DNA of 64,000 nucleotides, taken from the NCBI GenBank assembly GCA_964235485.1, contig CAXSAZ010000001.1:409063-473062 (forward strand). Reading direction: 5' to 3'. The translations under genes and the position numbers were made by a program. This document shows, piece after piece, positions 8,840 through 17,961 of this stretch (position 1 is its first letter; every line of letters begins with the position of its first letter). A model generated the notes under the pieces. That model was not told the origin of the DNA and made no database searches. It worked only from the letters and a program-made list of their open reading frames with translations. Source of the DNA: CAHJXG01 sp964235485 (GTDB lineage Bacteria; Pseudomonadota; Alphaproteobacteria; Acetobacterales; Acetobacteraceae).

Positions 8840-9274
8840 ATGCCCCACACGACCAGCCTGCCGAATGGCTATGTGATCAGCGACGACCGCGCCCGCCTCG
8901 ACATGGACCTCGTCCATGTCTCGCTGGCCGGCGAGTACTGGGCGTTGGGCCGGCCACGCGCGCTGACGGAGCGCAGTTGGGCCAATTGCCTGTGCTTCGG
9001 CATCTATGCCCCGGACGGCGCCCAGGTCGGCTTCGGCCGGCTGCTCACCGATTACACCTTCCGTGCCCATCTCGCCGACGTATACGTCCTGCCGGCGGCG
9101 CGTGGGCTTGGCCTCGGGAAGGCCCTGGTGGAAACCATGCTCGCGCATCCCGAACTCACGACCGTCCAGAACTGGACGCTGACGACGGCGGACGCACAAG
9201 GATTGTACGCCCAATACGGCTTCCGCCCGGGTGAGGCAAACCACAGGTGGATGACGTTGGACCGCAGCCCATAG
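8840..9274 (+). CDS. GNAT-family N-acetyltransferase
   Basis: A 144-residue protein of the Gcn5-related acetyltransferase fold. The acetyl-CoA pyrophosphate-binding motif appears as VLPAARGLGLGKALVE (about residues 90-105), preceded by strand b4 (AHLADVYV) and followed by TTADAQGLYAQYGFRPG, the usual C-terminal Tyr/Phe-containing motif B. The substrate cannot be read from sequence. It starts 18 bases after the hydrolase remnant, so the two may be cotranscribed. Confidence 0.9.
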   Translation: MPHTTSLPNGYVISDDRARLDMDLVHVSLAGEYWALGRPRALTERSWANCLCFGIYAPDGAQVGFGRLLTDYTFRAHLADVYVLPAARGLGLGKALVETMLAHPELTTVQNWTLTTADAQGLYAQYGFRPGEANHRWMTLDRSP

Positions 9275-9436
9275 GGCGAAGCTCGGTTCAACCTGGAGTG
9301 CTGATCGGAAAGCAGGACTCTCGCGTAAGTTTAAGATGCTCCCGGGCCGGCCATCTTGGCGCGTTGCTTGCATCAAGGCTGTCGCTTTCACCGCAACGCG
9401 GCCCGTGCTGCCGGTTCTGCCGCCAAAGAGGTCAAG

Positions 9437-11047
9437 ATGACTGAAGCCCTTCCCGAGCCTGCGCCGCACCTCCTGTCCGGCCCGTCGCGCCGGCAATTCC
9501 TATATAAGCTCGGCGCCATCGGCGGGGTCGGCGCGGTCATGGCGGGGCTGGAAGCGTTCGGCATGTCGGTGGCGTCGGCCCAGACCGCGCCGCCGGCCCT
9601 GACCGGATCGGGGACGGGCAAGCGGGTCGTCATCCTTGGCGCCGGGGTCGGCGGCATGACGGCTGCCTACGAATTGTCCAAGCTCGGCTACCAATGCCAG
9701 ATCATCGAGGCGCGCGGCTTCGCCGGCGGCCGGTGCCAAACCGCCCGCGCCGGGTTCTCCCTGACCGAGCTGGGCGGCGAAGCGCAGCACTGCACGTTCG
9801 ACGACGGCCAATACATCAACCACGGCCCGTGGCGCATCCCGTTCAACCACCAATCGACCCTGCACTACACCAAGGAGTTCGGGGTGCCGTTGGAGGTCAT
9901 GGTCAACGACAACGACGCCTCCTACGTCCTGTTCGAGGGCGGCTCCGGCCCGCTCGCGGGCAAGCCGATGCGCAAGGCGCAGGTCGCGGCCGACATGCGC
10001 GGGCACACGGCGGAGCTGCTGGCCAAGGCGGTCCGTGGCGGCCAGCTCGACACGCCGATGAGCGCCGAGGACCGGGACATGTTCGTGTCCTACCTGGTGC
10101 GCGAAGGCTATCTGTCGTCCAAGGACCTGTCCTATTCCGGCGCGGACGGTCGCGGCTACGACCTGTGGCCCGGCGCGCTGACCGAGCCGGGGCCAGGCAA
10201 GCTCAGCACCCCGTTCCCCATGGCCGACGTGCTGCATTCCAAGGCGTGGCGCACGCTGCGCTCGGTCGCCGGGTTCACGCAGCAGCGCACCATGTTCCAG
10301 CCGGTGGGCGGCATGGACCGCATCGCCGCGGGCTTCGCGGCCAAGGTCGGGCACATGATCCAGTATGGCACGGTGGTCGAGCGGATCGGCCAGGACGACG
10401 GGGGCGTCGAGATCGCCTGGGTGGACAGCACGGGGCAGCGCGGCACGACCAAGGCCGATTACTGCGTGTGCACGATCCCGCTTTCGGTGCTGCGGCACAT
10501 CGAGGCCGCGGTGCCGGATGCAATGAAGCAGGCGATGTCCGCGGTCGCCTACCAGCCGGTGGGCAAGATAGGGCTGCAGATGAAGCGGCGCTTCTGGGAA
10601 GAGGACCATTTCATCTACGGCGGCCACGTTTACACCGACAACGAGGACATCGGCAGCATCTCGCTCCCGTCCTGGGGCTGGCAGGGCGCGAAGGGCACGG
10701 TGCTGGGCTACTACCAATTCGACGCGGCGGCGATCAAGGTGAGCGCCATGACCCCGGCCGAGCGGGCGGAGTTCGCCGCCGCGTTCGGCCAGAAGGTGTT
10801 CCCGCAATACCGGGAGAACGTGGAAAAATCCTTCTCGGTCGCCTGGCATCGGGTGCAGTACAACATGGGCGGCTGGGCCGAGTGGGACGAGGAAGGCCGG
10901 CGCACCGCCTACCCCGTGCTGTGCCAGCCCGCCGGGCGCATCTACCTGGCCGGCGAGCACCTCAGCTACCTGACGGGCTGGCAGGCCGGGGCCATCGAGT
11001 CGGCCTGGCTGCAGATCGCCAAGCTGCACCACCAAGCCAGTGCGTGA
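9437..11047 (+). CDS. Tat-exported flavin amine oxidase (L-amino-acid oxidase-like)
   Basis: FAD-dependent oxidase or dehydrogenase of amines or amino acids (536 residues). The N-terminus carries a twin-arginine signal (S17-R18-R19-Q20-F21-L22) and a hydrophobic stretch ending SVASAQ, so the protein is predicted to be exported folded with its flavin. Then come the dinucleotide-binding motif VVILGAGVGGMTAAYELS, the GGRC loop and a C-terminal YLAGEHLSYLTGWQAGAIESA segment typical of amine oxidases. The start has an AAGAGG ribosome-binding site; an upstream in-frame start would hide the Tat signal. It overlaps the next gene by 8 bases, and the following cytochrome c and RidA suggest electron and imine acceptors. 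Substrate unknown. Confidence 0.93.
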   Translation: MTEALPEPAPHLLSGPSRRQFLYKLGAIGGVGAVMAGLEAFGMSVASAQTAPPALTGSGTGKRVVILGAGVGGMTAAYELSKLGYQCQIIEARGFAGGRCQTARAGFSLTELGGEAQHCTFDDGQYINHGPWRIPFNHQSTLHYTKEFGVPLEVMVNDNDASYVLFEGGSGPLAGKPMRKAQVAADMRGHTAELLAKAVRGGQLDTPMSAEDRDMFVSYLVREGYLSSKDLSYSGADGRGYDLWPGALTEPGPGKLSTPFPMADVLHSKAWRTLRSVAGFTQQRTMFQPVGGMDRIAAGFAAKVGHMIQYGTVVERIGQDDGGVEIAWVDSTGQRGTTKADYCVCTIPLSVLRHIEAAVPDAMKQAMSAVAYQPVGKIGLQMKRRFWEEDHFIYGGHVYTDNEDIGSISLPSWGWQGAKGTVLGYYQFDAAAIKVSAMTPAERAEFAAAFGQKVFPQYRENVEKSFSVAWHRVQYNMGGWAEWDEEGRRTAYPVLCQPAGRIYLAGEHLSYLTGWQAGAIESAWLQIAKLHHQASA

Positions 11048-11450
11048 CGTGCCGGCCCGCGTCCTGATCGCCGGGTGTGCCCTCGCCGGCCTCCTGCTGG
11101 CCGGCCCCGTCCGGGCAGCCGACCCGGCGGCGGGGGAAGGGCTGTTCGTCGCCAACTGCTCGGCCTGCCACCAGCGCAACGGCCAGGGCATCCCGCAAGC
11201 CTTCCCCGCCTTGGCCGGCGACGCGCTGGTGCAGGACGATCCGAAGCGGATCGTGGCCGTGTTGCTGAACGGCCGGGGCGGGATGCCGGCGTTCAAGGCG
11301 CAGCTCACCGACGAGCAGATCGCCGCCGTTGCCTCCTATGTCCGCGGCGCCTGGGGCAACCATGCCGACCCGGTGCCGGCCAGCCTCGTGACGGCGGCGC
11401 GCACCGGGGCCGCGGCGCCCGCGGCGGACCGCATCCTGCAAGCCCATTGA
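11040..11450 (+). CDS. Exported mono-haem cytochrome c
   Basis: A 136-residue class I cytochrome c. Residues 1-26 form a signal peptide ending GPVRAAD, the haem site is C40-S-A-C43-H44 and the likely sixth ligand is M82 in GRGGMPAF. It starts with GTG overlapping the oxidase gene by 8 bases, which implies translational coupling. By position it should take electrons from the reduced flavin of the amine oxidase in the periplasm and pass them to the respiratory chain; that is inference from linkage. Confidence 0.92.
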   Translation: MRDVPARVLIAGCALAGLLLAGPVRAADPAAGEGLFVANCSACHQRNGQGIPQAFPALAGDALVQDDPKRIVAVLLNGRGGMPAFKAQLTDEQIAAVASYVRGAWGNHADPVPASLVTAARTGAAAPAADRILQAH

Positions 11451-11963
11451 ATGGAGCCTTTCGTGCCACGCCACCTGCCTGCAAGCATCGCGGCGCTCCT
11501 GCTGCTCGCGGCGTCCGCCGCGGGCGCACGGGCGGACGACGTCATCCGCCACAAGCTGCCTTCCGATTTTCCGATCCTGTCCGCTGTCGAAATCCCGCCC
11601 GGCAAGACGCTTGTTTTCCTCAGCGGGGCGGGCGCCCCGGTCAGCGATCCCGCCGCCCCCGCCCGCAGCCTGGCGACCTATGGCGACACCCGGACGCAAA
11701 CGGTCGGCACGCTGACCGCCATCGCCGCCACGCTCAAGGGTTTGGACCTGACGCCGGGCGACGTGGTCAAGATGACCGTGTTCCTGGTGGGCGACCCGGC
11801 AAAGGGCGGCCGGTTGGATTTCGACGGCTTCATGCAGGGCTACCGCCAGTTCTTCGGCGGCCCGGACCAGCCCCGGCTGCCCACCCGGTCCGTGGTGCAG
11901 GTCGCAGCCCTGGCGAACCCTGGCTGGCTCGTGGAGATCGAGGTCACTGCGGTCCGGCCGTGA
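11451..11963 (+). CDS. RidA-family enamine/imine deaminase with signal peptide
   Basis: A 170-residue YjgF/YER057c/UK114 protein. RidA enzymes hydrolyse reactive imines and enamines to ketoacids and ammonia. The catalytic arginine is kept (R146 in PTRSVVQV) and so is the acidic C-terminal strand (E162, E164). Unlike cytoplasmic RidA of about 128 residues, this one begins with a signal peptide (about residues 8-28, hydrophobic SIAALLLLAASAAGARA). The ATG directly follows the cytochrome stop (TGAATG). Place and localisation fit removal of the imine made by the exported amine oxidase. Confidence 0.92.
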   Translation: MEPFVPRHLPASIAALLLLAASAAGARADDVIRHKLPSDFPILSAVEIPPGKTLVFLSGAGAPVSDPAAPARSLATYGDTRTQTVGTLTAIAATLKGLDLTPGDVVKMTVFLVGDPAKGGRLDFDGFMQGYRQFFGGPDQPRLPTRSVVQVAALANPGWLVEIEVTAVRP

Positions 11964-12008
11964 GTCTTCGCGCCACCATCCCTGCAGCCGCCGCCGGCCA
12001 CCCCGGCC

Positions 12009-13256
12009 TTATCCGTCACAATGGCGAGGGAGGTAGATCCTGAACGTCGTGCCCAAGCCCGGCGCCGAGTCGATGCGCACATGGCCGTTGGACCGCTTGA
12101 TGAAGTCGTACAACATCGACAAGCCTAACCCGGTACCTTGCCCGGTCGGCTTGGTGGTGAAGAATGGGTCAAAGGCCTTGGCGACCACCTCCGGCGCCAT
12201 GCCGAATCCGGTGTCCGTCACGGCAATGGCGGCATACTGGCCGGCCCTCACGTCGCCATGCGCCTCGGCATACTCGGCGTCGAGTTCGGTGTTCACGGTT
12301 TCCACCGTGAGCCGCCCGCCGTTCGGCATGGCGTCGCGCGCGTTGATCGCGAGGTTCAGGATGGCGTTCTCAAGCTGGTTGGGGTCGCATAGCGTCGGCC
12401 AAAGCGCGTCGGCGAGCGTCATCTCCAGGCTGACCGCCGGTTCCAGGGTGCGGCGGAGCAGGTCCTCCATCCCGGACAGCAGCCGGTTCGCCTCGACCTG
12501 CTTGGAGTCGAGCGGCTGGCGGCGCGCAAACGTCAGCAGCCGCTGCGCCAGCGCCGCCGCACGCTCGGCCGATGTCGCGGCCAGCGCCGCGTAGCGGTCC
12601 AGCCCGTCCATGCGCCCGGCGGTGACCCGGAGCTGCAGCAGTTCCAGGTTGCCGATGATCCCGGTCAGGAGGTTGTTGAAGTCGTGCGCGATGCCGCCGG
12701 TCAACTGGCCGACCGCCTGCATCTTGCGCGACTGCCGCAGTTGTTCCTCCGCATGGGCCAGCGCCTCCGCCGCTTCCTTCTCCGCCGTGATGTGCCGCCC
12801 GCTGGCATAAACCAGCCCCTCGTCGGGCAGGGCGGCCCAGGCGACCCAGCGGCAGGAGCCGTCTTTGTGCCGCATACGGGCCTCGCAGTGCAGCGGGCTG
12901 TCGGCCGGGCCTGCGTCGAACGCGGCGGCGCTCACGGAGCGGTCGTCCGGATGTACGAAATCAAGATGGCTCCGTCCCAGGAGGTCGGCTGGCTGCCAGC
13001 CGAGAACCCGGGTCCAGGCCGGGTTGGCCGCACGGATGATGCCCCGTCCGTCGCAAATCAGGAGCAGCTCCTGAGAGATGCGCCACACGCGGTCGTGGTG
13101 GCCCTGATCAAAGCATTCGCCGCAGTCGTCGGGGACGCCCATAGCCATGCACAGCAAGGACGGGCTGCGCTCAAGCCCGAAGCTGATTCGTTCGGCGCCA
13201 AAGCGCTCCCGTCCAGCCGCGGACGACGAAGCTTCCCATTGAAGCAGGCCAGTCAT
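12009..13256 (-). CDS. PAS-domain sensor histidine kinase
   Basis: A 415-residue, probably cytoplasmic histidine kinase with no membrane segment. A PAS domain occupies about residues 55-160 (LLICDGRGIIRAANPAW ... GRSHLDFVHPDDR), followed by a HisKA domain with the phosphorylated H191 in GGIAHDFNN and a HATPase domain with N box NLAINARDAMPNGG, G1 DTGFGM, F box PFFTTK and G2 GTGLGL. Many close relatives end in a receiver domain; this one stops right after the ATPase domain, and no response regulator is adjacent, so it is an orphan. The start at 13256 has a GAGGG site. Confidence 0.93.
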   Translation of the reverse strand: MTGLLQWEASSSAAGRERFGAERISFGLERSPSLLCMAMGVPDDCGECFDQGHHDRVWRISQELLLICDGRGIIRAANPAWTRVLGWQPADLLGRSHLDFVHPDDRSVSAAAFDAGPADSPLHCEARMRHKDGSCRWVAWAALPDEGLVYASGRHITAEKEAAEALAHAEEQLRQSRKMQAVGQLTGGIAHDFNNLLTGIIGNLELLQLRVTAGRMDGLDRYAALAATSAERAAALAQRLLTFARRQPLDSKQVEANRLLSGMEDLLRRTLEPAVSLEMTLADALWPTLCDPNQLENAILNLAINARDAMPNGGRLTVETVNTELDAEYAEAHGDVRAGQYAAIAVTDTGFGMAPEVVAKAFDPFFTTKPTGQGTGLGLSMLYDFIKRSNGHVRIDSAPGLGTTFRIYLPRHCDG

Positions 13257-13370
13257 CGCACCCTCACCAACTGCATGATCTCGACACTCAATTTATCGTG
13301 ATAATACCGAAGGCCCCTGGATGTTCAACAAGGTTAACGCCGTCGCTGACAAATCATGAAGCCTGGCGGA

Positions 13371-14336
13371 TCAGCCCGCCATGCCGTCCGTGCCGGCGCC
13401 GCAGATGACGGCACACACCCGCTCGCCCGGCCCTGGCCGGTAGGCTTCCGTGAGCAGGGCGGCCACCGCGGCGGCGCCGCCCAGCTCGGACGCCACGCCA
13501 TGCTCGAACCACAGCCAGGCGGCGGCGTCCCGCATCGCCGGGTCGGACACGAGCACGACCTGCTCGACATGGCGCTGGACGATGCCGAAGTTGAGCGGGT
13601 CGGTGCTGCGCGGCGCCAAGGAGCCGGCGGCGGTCTCGATCCGGTCGAGCGGCGCCGGGCGCCCGGCGTCCAGGCTGCGCCGCAGGGTGGCCGCCCCTTC
13701 CGGCTCGACGCCGACGATGCGGATGCCGGGCTTGACGGCGCGGGCGGCGATGGCGATGCCGCTGATCAGCCCGCCGCCGCCGACCGCGACCAACAGCGTG
13801 TCCACCTCCGGCGCGGCATCGAGGATTTCGGTCGCGACCGTTCCTTGCCCGGCGATCACGGCCGGGTCGGCGAAGGGGTGGATGTAGGCCATGCCGCTCC
13901 GCGCGGCGTGGTGCAGCGCCGCCGCGTTGCTGTCGTCCCACGCTTCGCCCTCCACCACGACCTCGGCGCCCCAGGCCCGCAGCTTGCGGCGCTTCGCTTC
14001 GGGCGCGGTGACGGGGAGGAAGACGGTGGCCGGCACCCCCGCGATCCACCCGGCATAGGCCACGGCCAGCCCGTGATTGCCGCCGGACGCGGTGACCACG
14101 CCCCGCACCAGCGACGCGGGCGGCAAGGCGAGGACCATGTTGCAGGCGCCCCTCGCCTTGAACGAGCCGGTGACCTGCAGCGATTCGAGCTTCAGCACCA
14201 ACTGCGCCGCGACGGCCGCATGTCCCCGCGCCGGCGCCGCTTCCAGCATGGGCGTGCGGCGCACCCGGCCGCCGATCCGCTCCGCCGCGCGGCGTACGTC
14301 GTCGAGGGTGGGAACCGCGTCCGCTTGCCCGTTCAT
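13371..14336 (-). CDS. PLP-dependent serine/threonine dehydratase family enzyme
   Basis: A 321-residue fold-type II pyridoxal-phosphate enzyme. The Schiff-base lysine is K60 in SFKARGA, the substrate loop reads ASGGNHGLA and the phosphate-binding loop VGGGGLISG. The C-terminal regulatory domain of biosynthetic IlvA is missing, so it resembles catabolic threonine/serine dehydratases or related racemases. It lies 25 bases upstream of nothing but downstream of the dioxygenase gene on the same strand, so the two may share a transcript. Exact substrate not determinable. Confidence 0.88.
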   Translation of the reverse strand: MNGQADAVPTLDDVRRAAERIGGRVRRTPMLEAAPARGHAAVAAQLVLKLESLQVTGSFKARGACNMVLALPPASLVRGVVTASGGNHGLAVAYAGWIAGVPATVFLPVTAPEAKRRKLRAWGAEVVVEGEAWDDSNAAALHHAARSGMAYIHPFADPAVIAGQGTVATEILDAAPEVDTLLVAVGGGGLISGIAIAARAVKPGIRIVGVEPEGAATLRRSLDAGRPAPLDRIETAAGSLAPRSTDPLNFGIVQRHVEQVVLVSDPAMRDAAAWLWFEHGVASELGGAAAVAALLTEAYRPGPGERVCAVICGAGTDGMAG

Positions 14337-14361
14337 GGGCGCCTTGCCCCGCGCTGGCAGC

Positions 14362-15405
14362 TCATTCCGGCACTGCCCCCCGGCCGGAACGGAACGCCGG
14401 CTGCAGCGCCCGCCTGACGATCACGGCACGCATCGCCATGCGACGCGCCGCGGCGTAGATCCCCGGCAAGTGGAACGCGACCTCGCGCACCGCCCGGTTC
14501 AGGCGCCGGTCCTGGTCGTGCAGCAGTCCAACCTTCATGTCGCCGTGCAGCTTCATGTCCTGATTGCGGATTCTGCTATGGAATTGCAGCATGGCATCGC
14601 CTTCGCGCAGGTAATGGGCGGTCAGCGACGACCGCGACACGCCGGGCCGGCTGGACGGCAGGCTGCCATGCACCGTCAGCGAGTTCCAGAACAGCACGTC
14701 GCCCGTCCTCAGGAACGGGGCCGAGCAGGCAAGGCCATGATCGCGGATCGCTTCCAGCATGGCCTGCTGGTAAACGTGATGGCCCGTTGCGAAGTTGTGC
14801 GCGCCGGCATTGCGCAAAGGCGCCATCGACCGGTGGCTGCCGGGGCAGACATAGAAGCGGCCGGCGCCGGCATCGATGTCCTCCAGCGCAAACCAGCCCG
14901 CGACGCAGCCGCCCAGCCCCGCGGCGCTGTCCTGGTAGTAGCTGTCCTGATGCGCCCAGGTGCCGGCCGGTGCCTCGAAGAACATGCTTTGGATCAGCTT
15001 CACCCGCTCGGCGCCGAGCAAGGCGGCGGTGGCCGCGGCTGTCGCGCCGTGCGTCAGGATGTCGAGCACCGCGTCCCGGAACCCACCCAGCGAGCGCGAT
15101 CCGAGGTCCTGCACGTTGAAAATGGGGTTGGTCAAGAATCCGTCCGCGTCGAACTCGTTGCGTTCGTAGCGCATGTTCTTCTGCCGCAGGATCGGGATCT
15201 TCGAGGCGCGCACGCTTGCGTCGAAACGGGCGCGGGCGCGGACGCAAAGCTCGGCTGGGATCAGGCCGCGCAACACGACGTAGCCCTCGGCGTCGTAGAA
15301 CTCGCGCGCCCCGGCCATGTCGTTAGGCAGGAAGGAGGGCTGATCCTCGTTGAGCGTCTCGGGAATGCGCAATGCGGCGCCGGTCGGCGTGGTCGTGGTC
15401 AGCAT
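14362..15405 (-). CDS. Phytanoyl-CoA dioxygenase family protein
   Basis: A 347-residue Fe(II)/2-oxoglutarate-dependent oxygenase of the PhyH family. The iron-binding HxD appears in WAHQDSYY and the distal histidine in NSLTVHGSLP, followed by an Arg in SRPGVSRSSL that would bind 2-oxoglutarate. The N-terminal FYDAEGYVVLRGLIP opening is typical. Relatives hydroxylate many small molecules, from phytanoyl-CoA to ectoine and mitomycin-like compounds, so the substrate is open. The preceding 245 bases (15406-15650) contain nothing I recognise beyond a likely promoter region. Confidence 0.88.
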   Translation of the reverse strand: MLTTTTPTGAALRIPETLNEDQPSFLPNDMAGAREFYDAEGYVVLRGLIPAELCVRARARFDASVRASKIPILRQKNMRYERNEFDADGFLTNPIFNVQDLGSRSLGGFRDAVLDILTHGATAAATAALLGAERVKLIQSMFFEAPAGTWAHQDSYYQDSAAGLGGCVAGWFALEDIDAGAGRFYVCPGSHRSMAPLRNAGAHNFATGHHVYQQAMLEAIRDHGLACSAPFLRTGDVLFWNSLTVHGSLPSSRPGVSRSSLTAHYLREGDAMLQFHSRIRNQDMKLHGDMKVGLLHDQDRRLNRAVREVAFHLPGIYAAARRMAMRAVIVRRALQPAFRSGRGAVPE

Positions 15406-15650
15406 AGGAACCCCACAGTGTTGTTGAGGACACTATGGCCGTTGAGGCGGGCGCTGCCACGCTGTAAGCGTACTGTTCCGCGGGAACGGCGTCATGGCAG
15501 TGCAATTTCGCCCTGACCTGTCGCATCGGCGCGACGCCCCGTCTGGACGCCCCGTCTGCCCGCCCGCCCGTTTCCGGTGGCCCGCTTGGGACGGCGTCAG
15601 CGGGGCATGGCCGCCGACACGCTTCAAGGAGCCTCAAGCCGAGCGGGCCT

Positions 15651-16367
15651 TTAAATCTGCTCGGTGTCCAAGGCATACCCGGCGGCGCGCACGGTGCGCA
15701 CCACGTCAAGCTCGCCTTCCCCGTTGATGCTTTTGCGCAGGCGCCGGATGTGCACATCCACGGTCCGCGGCTCCACATGGATGTCCGGCCCCCACACCGC
15801 GTTCAGCAGCTCCTCCCGCGAGAACACCCGGCGCGGGTGCTGCATCAGGAACTCCAGCAGCCGGAACTCGGTCGGCCCCAGGTGGATTGCGCGGTCGTTG
15901 CGGTGCACGCGGTGGGCAGACAGGTCCATGGTGATGTCGTGGAACACGTGCTGGCCCCGCACCGGCACGGCCCCGGCCCGGCGCAGCAGCGCCCGCATCC
16001 GGGCCAGCAGCGCGTCCATGTTGAACGGCTTGGTGATGTAGTCGTCGGCCCCGGTGTTCAGCCCGCGCACCGCGTCCTGATCCTCCGTCCGTGCCGTCAC
16101 CATGATGACCGGCAGGTCGCGGGTGGCCGGGCGGCGGCGGATCTGCCGGCACACCTCGATGCCCGACATGACCGGCAGCATCCAGTCCAGCAGCACGATG
16201 TCGGGCGCGCCTTCCGCGATGCGGGTCAGCGCTTCCTGGCCATCAACCGCCTCCTCGACGCGGAAACCCTGCTTTTCCAGGTTGTAGCGCAGCATGGTCG
16301 CCAGCGCCGCCTCGTCCTCTACGACCAGGACATAGGGCTTGGACAGGCTGGCGGGCGTGGGCAGCAT
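15651..16367 (-). CDS. phoB: Phosphate regulon response regulator PhoB
   Basis: A 238-residue OmpR-type regulator that activates Pho-box promoters under phosphate starvation. The receiver domain has the acidic pair VEDE near residue 16, phospho-acceptor D61 in VLLDWMLP, T in MVTARTED and the lysine in DDYITKPFN. The C-terminal winged helix shows TEFRLLEFLMQHPRRVFSREELL and TVDVHIRRLRKSI. Its start overlaps the phoU stop by one base. No phoR kinase is in this window; the gene ends the pst operon. Confidence 0.97.
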   Translation of the reverse strand: MLPTPASLSKPYVLVVEDEAALATMLRYNLEKQGFRVEEAVDGQEALTRIAEGAPDIVLLDWMLPVMSGIEVCRQIRRRPATRDLPVIMVTARTEDQDAVRGLNTGADDYITKPFNMDALLARMRALLRRAGAVPVRGQHVFHDITMDLSAHRVHRNDRAIHLGPTEFRLLEFLMQHPRRVFSREELLNAVWGPDIHVEPRTVDVHIRRLRKSINGEGELDVVRTVRAAGYALDTEQI

Positions 16368-17098
16368 CAGCGGGACGCCGCGTCGTCGGGCAGGCGGACG
16401 CCGGCAAAGGCCGACCCGTCGCTTTTCGGCCGCTCGTCCCGCAGCGGCTCCCCGGTGACGGCGTAGTGTACGTGCTCGGCGATGTTGGTGGCGTGGTCGC
16501 CGATCCGCTCCAGGTTCTTGGCGATGAACAGCAGGTGCGTGCAGGGCGTGATGTTGCGCGCGTCCTCCATCATGTAGGTGACCAGCTCGCGGAAGATCGA
16601 GTTGTAGATCTCGTCGATGGCCAGGTCCGCCTGCCAGGACTGCCGGGCCTTGTCGGCGTCGTTCTCCCCGATGGCGTCGATCACGAGCTTCAGGTTCTCC
16701 TGCACCAGGCGCGACATGTTGGCGATGCCCGTGAGGCTGAACGGCAAGCGGTGCTCGCCCAGCACGATGGAGCGCCGGGCGATGTTCTTCGCGTAGTCGC
16801 CGATCCGCTCCATCGCCGCGGTGATCTTCATGGCGCCGACGACCTGCCGCAGGTCGTCGGCCATCGGCTGGCGCAGCGCCAACATGCGGATGATGAGCTG
16901 CTCGGCCTCGCGCTCCTGCGCATCGACTTGCAGGTCAAGCTCGACGGCCCGGGTGGCGATGCCCGCGTCCCCGTGCAGGATGGCGTCGGTGGCGAGCGCC
17001 ACCTGGTTCTCCACCATGCCGCCCATCGCGGTCATCAGGCTGCGCAGGGCTTGCAGTTCCTGGCCGTAGCTTTTGACGATGTGCTGAGCCTCGGACAT
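16367..17098 (-). CDS. phoU: Phosphate signalling protein PhoU
   Basis: A 243-residue all-helical protein made of two three-helix bundles; it links the Pst transporter to the PhoR/PhoB system and keeps the regulon off when phosphate is plentiful. Repeated metal-binding signatures of the family are visible (AMERIGDYAKNIARR in the first half and NLERIGDHATNIAEHV in the second). It follows pstB by 13 bases and overlaps phoB by one base. Confidence 0.97.
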   Translation of the reverse strand: MSEAQHIVKSYGQELQALRSLMTAMGGMVENQVALATDAILHGDAGIATRAVELDLQVDAQEREAEQLIIRMLALRQPMADDLRQVVGAMKITAAMERIGDYAKNIARRSIVLGEHRLPFSLTGIANMSRLVQENLKLVIDAIGENDADKARQSWQADLAIDEIYNSIFRELVTYMMEDARNITPCTHLLFIAKNLERIGDHATNIAEHVHYAVTGEPLRDERPKSDGSAFAGVRLPDDAASR

Positions 17099-17111
17099 TG
17101 TGCTGTCCCTT

Positions 17112-17954
17112 TCAGCCGAACCGGCCGGTGATGTATTCCTGCGTGCGCCGCTGCTTCGGCGCGGTGAAAAGCTGCGCCGCCGGCGCCACCTCGACCATCT
17201 CGCCCAGGTAGAAGAACGCCACCTGGTCGGCGCAACGCGCCGCCTGCTGCATGTTGTGGGTGACGATGGCGATGGTGAAGTCGCGCTTCAGCTCGTCGAT
17301 CAGCTCCTCCACCTTGAGCGTGCTGATGGGGTCGAGCGCGCTGGTCGGCTCGTCGAGCAGGATGACCTCGGGCTTCACCGCGATGGTGCGGGCGATGCAC
17401 AGCCGCTGCTGCTGGCCGCCCGAAAGGCCCATCGCCGAGCCGGACAGCCGGTCCTTCACCTCATCCCACAGCGCGGCGCGGGTCAGCGACCATTCGACGC
17501 GCTCGTCCATGGCGGACTTGGACAACTGCTCGTGCAGCTTCACGCCGAAGGCGATGTTGTCATACACCGACATCGGGAACGGCGTCGGCTTCTGGAACAC
17601 CATGCCGATGCGCGAGCGCAGCGCGTTCATGTCGATCTCGGGCGAAAGCAGGTTCTCCCCGTCCATCAGCACCTCACCCTCCGCGCGCTGGCCGGGGTAA
17701 AGGCTGTACATGCGGTTCAGCACGCGGAGCAGGGTCGATTTGCCGCAGCCGCTGGGGCCGATCATCCCGGTGACCTGCTGCGCCGGCAGGTCGAGGTCGA
17801 TCCCTTTCAGCGCCTTGTTGGTCCCGTAAAAGAAGTCGAGACCGCGTATGGCGATCCGCGCCGGGTTGAGGGCGTCCGACCGCATGGCGGCGCTCGCGGC
17901 GGGGACGGCGGCCCGGGCGGGCTGCGTCGGCAGGCTGTTGGCTGTCTCGCTCAT
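17112..17954 (-). CDS. pstB: Phosphate ABC transporter ATP-binding protein PstB
   Basis: A 280-residue ABC ATPase energising phosphate uptake through PstAC. It shows Walker A GPSGCGKST, the Q loop in GMVFQKPTPFPMSVYDN, signature LSGGQQQRLCIARTIA, Walker B VILLDEPTSALD and the H loop IVTHNMQQ. An N-terminal extension of about 30 residues precedes the normal start of the domain. It lies 7 bases downstream of pstA. Confidence 0.98.
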   Translation of the reverse strand: MSETANSLPTQPARAAVPAASAAMRSDALNPARIAIRGLDFFYGTNKALKGIDLDLPAQQVTGMIGPSGCGKSTLLRVLNRMYSLYPGQRAEGEVLMDGENLLSPEIDMNALRSRIGMVFQKPTPFPMSVYDNIAFGVKLHEQLSKSAMDERVEWSLTRAALWDEVKDRLSGSAMGLSGGQQQRLCIARTIAVKPEVILLDEPTSALDPISTLKVEELIDELKRDFTIAIVTHNMQQAARCADQVAFFYLGEMVEVAPAAQLFTAPKQRRTQEYITGRFG

Positions 17955-17961
17955 GGAACCC

